Shown: positions 60,328 to 64,000 of the stretch, in pieces
Layout: the number at the start of each line of letters is the position of its first letter
How positions within the stretch are numbered: position 1 is the first letter of the stretch
NCBI GenBank assembly: GCA_016584495.1
Contig: WAID01000002.1
Coordinates: forward strand, 1,674,001 to 1,738,000
Length of the DNA: 64,000 bases
Origin: Celoporthe dispersa
Taxonomy: Eukaryota > Ascomycota > Sordariomycetes > Diaporthales > Cryphonectriaceae
Reading direction: 5' to 3'
Made by a program: the position numbers and the translations under genes
Notes under the pieces: model-generated
Database searches by the model: none
What the model was told of the DNA's origin: nothing
Seen by the model: the letters and a program-made list of their open reading frames with translations, nothing else

Positions 60328-61857
60328 CTACTCGTCAGGACCCTCCAGGGGCTCATCAGACATGGGAATCATCCTCGCCGTGAGGTCTGGCTCCCGACCG
60401 GCTTCCTTGTCAAACGGCCACATCGGCCTCCGTATTCTGGCATGGCCCAGCCTCTCGAGGTCCTGGTCTACCCCTCCAGGCGTGAGACCCAGCATCCAGT
60501 CGCTGGACATGTCGTACAGCTCCGGCTCGAGGTACCCGATCTTGACGATCACGATGGCGGCCTCCCTGGGCTGCAGGCCGAGGTCGGTAAAGTCCCTCTC
60601 CTTGTGATATGGCTTCCGCAGCCTCGTCAGGATGGCGTACACGCTGCCCACCTGCAGCACCACCTCGGTCACCGCGTCCTTGTCCCCGTGCTTGATGCTG
60701 TGCACACGGCCCGTCATGGTCAGCGGGCCCGCGTGGGTATCGTCCACCATCGCGCCGGCTGTCACCGTCACCACTGCGCCCACGCCCGCCTCGACAGCGA
60801 CGTCTATAGCCTCTGGGCCAGGCACGCTCGCGTAGATCACCACCGGCCCGTCTTCATGCCTGAACTCCACCCGCTCCAGGAGGCGCGTCAGCCCCCAGGT
60901 GACATCGCCACTCCCGCCTGCCGTAGGGTTATCACCCGAGTCACTGATGAAGAAAGGCCTCCTCTTCTCGTCCTCGATCCGCGTCAGCGCGGTGTCGAGA
61001 CACTCCCTGAAGCTCCCTGTCGGCGCGACGAAATGGAACCCCGCCCGGCTCTCCCAGAACAGCCGTGCCAGCTTCTCTGCACCCGCTGCCACCGCCGCCT
61101 CCTCCCATCCCGTAACCACCACCGCTGCTCGGTCCCGCGGCTCGTCGGCCCACGCATATCCGACCCACACGGCCGCATCCAGCACGCCCTCCGTCCCCTC
61201 CGCCACGCCCGGAACCGCGGCGTAGATGGACTTGGCGGGCTCGTCCCGCGTGCTCGTCTGCTCGCCCGGCAACAGGATCGGCACAGGTACCCACGCCTTC
61301 AGGGGCCTCTTCTTCGTCTTCTCTAGCACCTCCAACAGGTTCACGCAAGCCCGCACCCGCGTCTCGACCACATCCACGTGCGGCGCGGTCCGGTAGCACG
61401 TAAGCAGGTCACACCCGTGCGCCAGCTCTCTCGACACGTTCCCGTGCAGGTCCATGCTGGCGCTCACCACGCAGCGAGCCCCCACTGCCTTCCTGGCCCG
61501 CCGCAGGAGCTCTGCCTCGGCGTCGTCCAGCCCCTCCACGCACATGGCGCCGTGGATGTCGAACCAGAGCCCGTCTGGCGTGTCGATCGCCTCCAGCCGC
61601 GCCACCATCTCCGCCGCGAGGGACTCGAAGGCCTCCCGCGTGACCTGTCCGCCGGGGAGGGCGTGGCCGATCAGGGCGCCGCGCCAGTGGGCGGCCGTCG
61701 AGAGCGGAGTGCCTGGGCCCAGGACAGCGGCGTGGTAGGCGGTGATCTCGGCGTCTCCGCGGTGGGGGTGGAAAGCTGGGGCTTGGGTGCGCGCGGGAGA
61801 GAAGGTGGATGTTTCGATGGCCAGGCCGGCGATGGCTATTGTTGGTTTGGATGACAT
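60328..61857 (-). CDS. MlrC-like (M81 / DUF1485) metallopeptidase-family protein
   Basis: Single exon, 509 aa, in the size range of the family. The N-terminal DUF1485 domain has IAIAGLAIETSTFSP, WFDIHGAMCVEGLDDAE, VSASMDLHGNVS and CYRTAPHVDVVET; His and Asp in these motifs are the likely Zn ligands. The C-terminal MlrC part has ISDSGDNPTAGGSGDVTW, then the terminal IRRPMWPFD. The name comes from the Sphingomonas microcystin-breakdown protein MlrC, but most relatives act on other, unknown amide substrates. The gene is complete, with no frame break. It may be of bacterial origin, since the family is mostly bacterial and the gene has no intron (inference). Confidence 0.85.
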   Translation of the reverse strand: MSSKPTIAIAGLAIETSTFSPARTQAPAFHPHRGDAEITAYHAAVLGPGTPLSTAAHWRGALIGHALPGGQVTREAFESLAAEMVARLEAIDTPDGLWFDIHGAMCVEGLDDAEAELLRRARKAVGARCVVSASMDLHGNVSRELAHGCDLLTCYRTAPHVDVVETRVRACVNLLEVLEKTKKRPLKAWVPVPILLPGEQTSTRDEPAKSIYAAVPGVAEGTEGVLDAAVWVGYAWADEPRDRAAVVVTGWEEAAVAAGAEKLARLFWESRAGFHFVAPTGSFRECLDTALTRIEDEKRRPFFISDSGDNPTAGGSGDVTWGLTRLLERVEFRHEDGPVVIYASVPGPEAIDVAVEAGVGAVVTVTAGAMVDDTHAGPLTMTGRVHSIKHGDKDAVTEVVLQVGSVYAILTRLRKPYHKERDFTDLGLQPREAAIVIVKIGYLEPELYDMSSDWMLGLTPGGVDQDLERLGHARIRRPMWPFDKEAGREPDLTARMIPMSDEPLEGPDE

Positions 61858-62400
61858 GGTTCTTTAGCCGAGAGGGGTCAAGGGAAAGGCACGAGCGATG
61901 AGATGAGAGTGGTCTGGACGATAGAAGGGCTTGGAAGAATGCCTGTCCTTTTTATTGTCTTTTCCCAGCTTGAGCAGTCTCAAGAAGTGTTGTATAAATA
62001 TTTAAGTATGTGTCTCGGAACTTAGCAGAGATAAGACCAAGCCGGAAGTGGTGGTTGACTGTGACGGTATTGCCGGTGCCGCTGCGGAGTGGAGGTCATG
62101 TAAGTCATATAATTTCTCCGCTGATCATAACTTTTGCCAGCTTTATTTTTTTCTTTCTTTCTCTCTGTCTCTCAGATTCATGTTTTACCTCACTCATTAC
62201 TTGCAGAATGAACAGATGTCTTGACTATCTAGTGCATACTAGTCCTCATTGTTTTATTTATCTTCCAAGTCCGGAAAGTCGCTCCGAATCGCCGCTTTCA
62301 GGCCAAGTTTAATTGATATCATCTCTTCTCGAAAACTTGATGCGAAAGCAGCTCTGAAAAAGAAGAAGGAAAATCCCAGTCCGCTCAACGGCATGCAAGC
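61858..62400. other. Intergenic region
   Basis: 5' region of the MlrC-like gene and 3' region of the hydrolase. T/C tract at about 62144–62175. No gene is seen. Confidence 0.4.
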
Positions 62401-63458
62401 TCATGCCTTGGACTCAGTGACAACCAAGTCCAACATCTCATCCATGTGCTTGAGGTACACCGAGATGTGTCCCTCGCCCTCCAGCAGGTGAGGCCTCATG
62501 TGTTCCTGCGGAAGATGGGTTGTCAACCACTTCCCATGCGAATAAGGCACCATCTTGTCCAGACTGCCTTGGTACACATGGATAGGCACCTTGACCTCGC
62601 CCATCTCGAATCCCCACGGCCGCATCAACTCCAGGTCGTCGTCGACCCACCCGTCGACACCAAGCCGGAGGCCCTGCCGGAACTGGTCCACCATGAACTG
62701 AGCCAGGGTGTCGTTCCCGAGAAGGGCCTCCCTATCGACGTCGGGCAGGATACTGGATAGTTCCTCCACCAGGCCTCCTGCATCCGATTGCGTCAAACCG
62801 GGCATCTCTTTGAGGCAGTACTCGCGTACTGCTTCCTCTCCCTTAGCATTGCCTCGTACTCCTCGAGGTCTGTCGACAGTTGCCAGTGAGTAGTCAGCCC
62901 ACGAGCTTCAGCTTTTGATATATGTATATATAATCGTTATGGTCCAGACTTACTACTTTCTCCTTGTCCTTCGCTGTAGTCGAGATCCTCTGCATTCGTA
63001 GGGCCCCCGCCGGCAATGACCAAAGCTGCTACACAGCCGGGCAGTCTTGCTGCACAAGCTATACCATGTGGGCCTAAGACGACTTGTAAGTGATTGTCCG
63101 CTGGGAATCCCAGGGTGGAATGAGCAACTGCATCCGCACCTCCCCCGCTGTATCCAGCAACGACACAGCGCTTGGCACCCAGATGTTCTAGGAGCGCCTC
63201 GACATCGCCCACAAAGTCAACCACCTGCCTCCCAGGCCTTCGTGTCGAGCTGCCATAGCCCGGTCGGCTGGGCGTGATCAGACGGATCCCCTTTGCGGCG
63301 CAGGCAGCGCTCATGGTCGGGTTCGGCCCGCAGGCGCCGACTGTGCCGTGCAGAAAGACAAAGGGAAACCCATCCAGGGCACCGGAGAGGGCGTACTCCA
63401 GCTTTCGGCCGTCCTGGAGAGTGAGAATTTGGGTGTCCACTGGGTTGATTGTTGCCAT
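62401..63458 (-). CDS. Alpha/beta hydrolase, one apparent frameshift
   Basis: About 338 aa from exons 63458–62954 and 62911–62401 (the acceptor may instead be at 62905). Motifs: LTLQDGRKLEYALSGALDG, oxyanion loop FLHGTVGACG, PSRPGYGSSTRRPGR, nucleophile elbow VAGYSGGGADA (GxSxG), acid in YQGSLDKMVPYSHG and His in EGEGHISVYL. The set is that of small-molecule hydrolases; the substrate is not known. Frames change near 62843–62844: two T (plus strand) should be three, which gives DLEEYEAMLKGEEAVREYC, a typical lid-region sequence. Without it the protein ends early. The start at 63458 (MATINPVDTQ) was preferred over in-frame upstream codons. Confidence 0.8.
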
Positions 63459-63800
63459 CGTTGCAGGCTTTCTCTTCTTCTTTTCCTCAAATCTTTTTGA
63501 TACGTTGAATTGCTGTGGGAATCTCTTTTCCGGGTTGGGCTTACTGAGGGCATTATATATTACTTCTGGTGTGCCTGTTACAGTGATCAATAACGGGAAA
63601 AGGCGACTAGGAAGGATGAGGAAGGTTGTCAGTAAGCCACACACAAAAGTGCACTCCACCACCCTATAAGGTCATTATGATTCATGATTACTGGGTTAGA
63701 ATCATCTATTACCACCGACAACTCATATCTTGCACACAATAAAAAAAAAATCCATTTAATCAGAATCCAAACTGAATAGCGGCAACCATTAAACGCAAAA
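63459..63800. other. Intergenic region
   Basis: 5' region of the hydrolase gene and 3' region of the edge gene. Includes an A9 run near 63740–63749. No gene is seen. Confidence 0.4.
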
Positions 63801-64000
63801 TTATTCAGAGACAATCAAAGAGCTGACAATGCTCGCAGCATCATCCAGACACTTCTCAAATCGAGCCAGCCCATCCGAAGGTCCGACGATGGAGAAGATA
63901 GTACTGTTTGCATTATGATTAGCCTCGAAACGCTCTAGGATGGAATAAAAAAATGTAGCTTAACAAGGGCCAAGGGGGAAAGAGAACTTACTCCTCTTCA
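63801..64000 (-). CDS. 3' end of an unrecognised gene (partial, runs off the right edge)
   Basis: The last exon (63934–63801) encodes a 44-residue C-terminus running through FEANHNANSTIFSIVGPSDG, LARFEKCLDD, AASIVSSLIVSE and a TAA stop. A 57-nt intron (63935–63991) has a GTAAGT donor and a TTCCATCCTAG acceptor; a few bases of the preceding exon follow to the window end. The amphipathic helical end resembles tails of fungal proteins with N-terminal HeLo/STAND-like domains, but too little is visible to assign it. Confidence 0.5.

Overview
The window is nuclear DNA of a filamentous ascomycete, most likely a Sordariomycete. The genes have short GT–AG introns (about 55–370 nt) with recognisable fungal branch points, the coding regions are GC-rich, the intergenic DNA is full of CT/GA and homopolymer tracts, and the families are typical of this group (CFEM/PTH11-type receptor, CBM18 protein, Sec14, PTR2, LtrA, 2EXR). 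No operons, tRNA or rRNA genes, CRISPR arrays or biosynthetic gene cluster were seen.

Layout. 0.9–10.6 kb: MFS sugar transporter (+), secreted protein with three CBM18 chitin-binding domains (-), LtrA-family membrane protein (+), 14-TM-type MFS exporter (+). 11.9–16.5 kb: a very large unrecognised membrane-anchored coiled-coil/acidic protein (-) with tandem repeats upstream. 16.9–26 kb: gene-poor, with a decayed Ty1/copia fragment. 26–33 kb: CFEM-PTH11-like receptor (+), acyl-CoA-dehydrogenase/DszC-like flavoenzyme (-), PTR2 peptide transporter (-). 33–38 kb: gene-poor. 38–46.6 kb: Sec14-like lipid-transfer protein (-), MDP-1-type HAD phosphatase (-), extradiol (VOC) dioxygenase (+), single-pass mucin-like membrane protein (-). 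46.6–53.7 kb: mostly gene-poor, with one 2EXR-type gene and a possible tRNA-derived repeat. 53.7–64 kb: SDR oxidoreductase (+), NTF2/SnoaL-like protein (+), translation elongation factor eEF1B-beta (-), small secreted protein (+), MlrC-like metallopeptidase-family protein (-), alpha/beta hydrolase (-), and the 3' end of an unknown gene (-).

The genes mostly act separately. Several fit a plant- or litter-associated lifestyle: sugar and peptide uptake, surface sensing, chitin binding, ring cleavage and detoxification.

The most important observation for anyone using this sequence is that at least nine otherwise well-conserved genes are each broken by one or two single-base length changes in short homopolymers (12 sites). 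One of them is the normally essential eEF1B-beta gene, so consensus or assembly error is a better explanation than widespread gene death. The coordinates below span the whole inferred gene, and each break is described.
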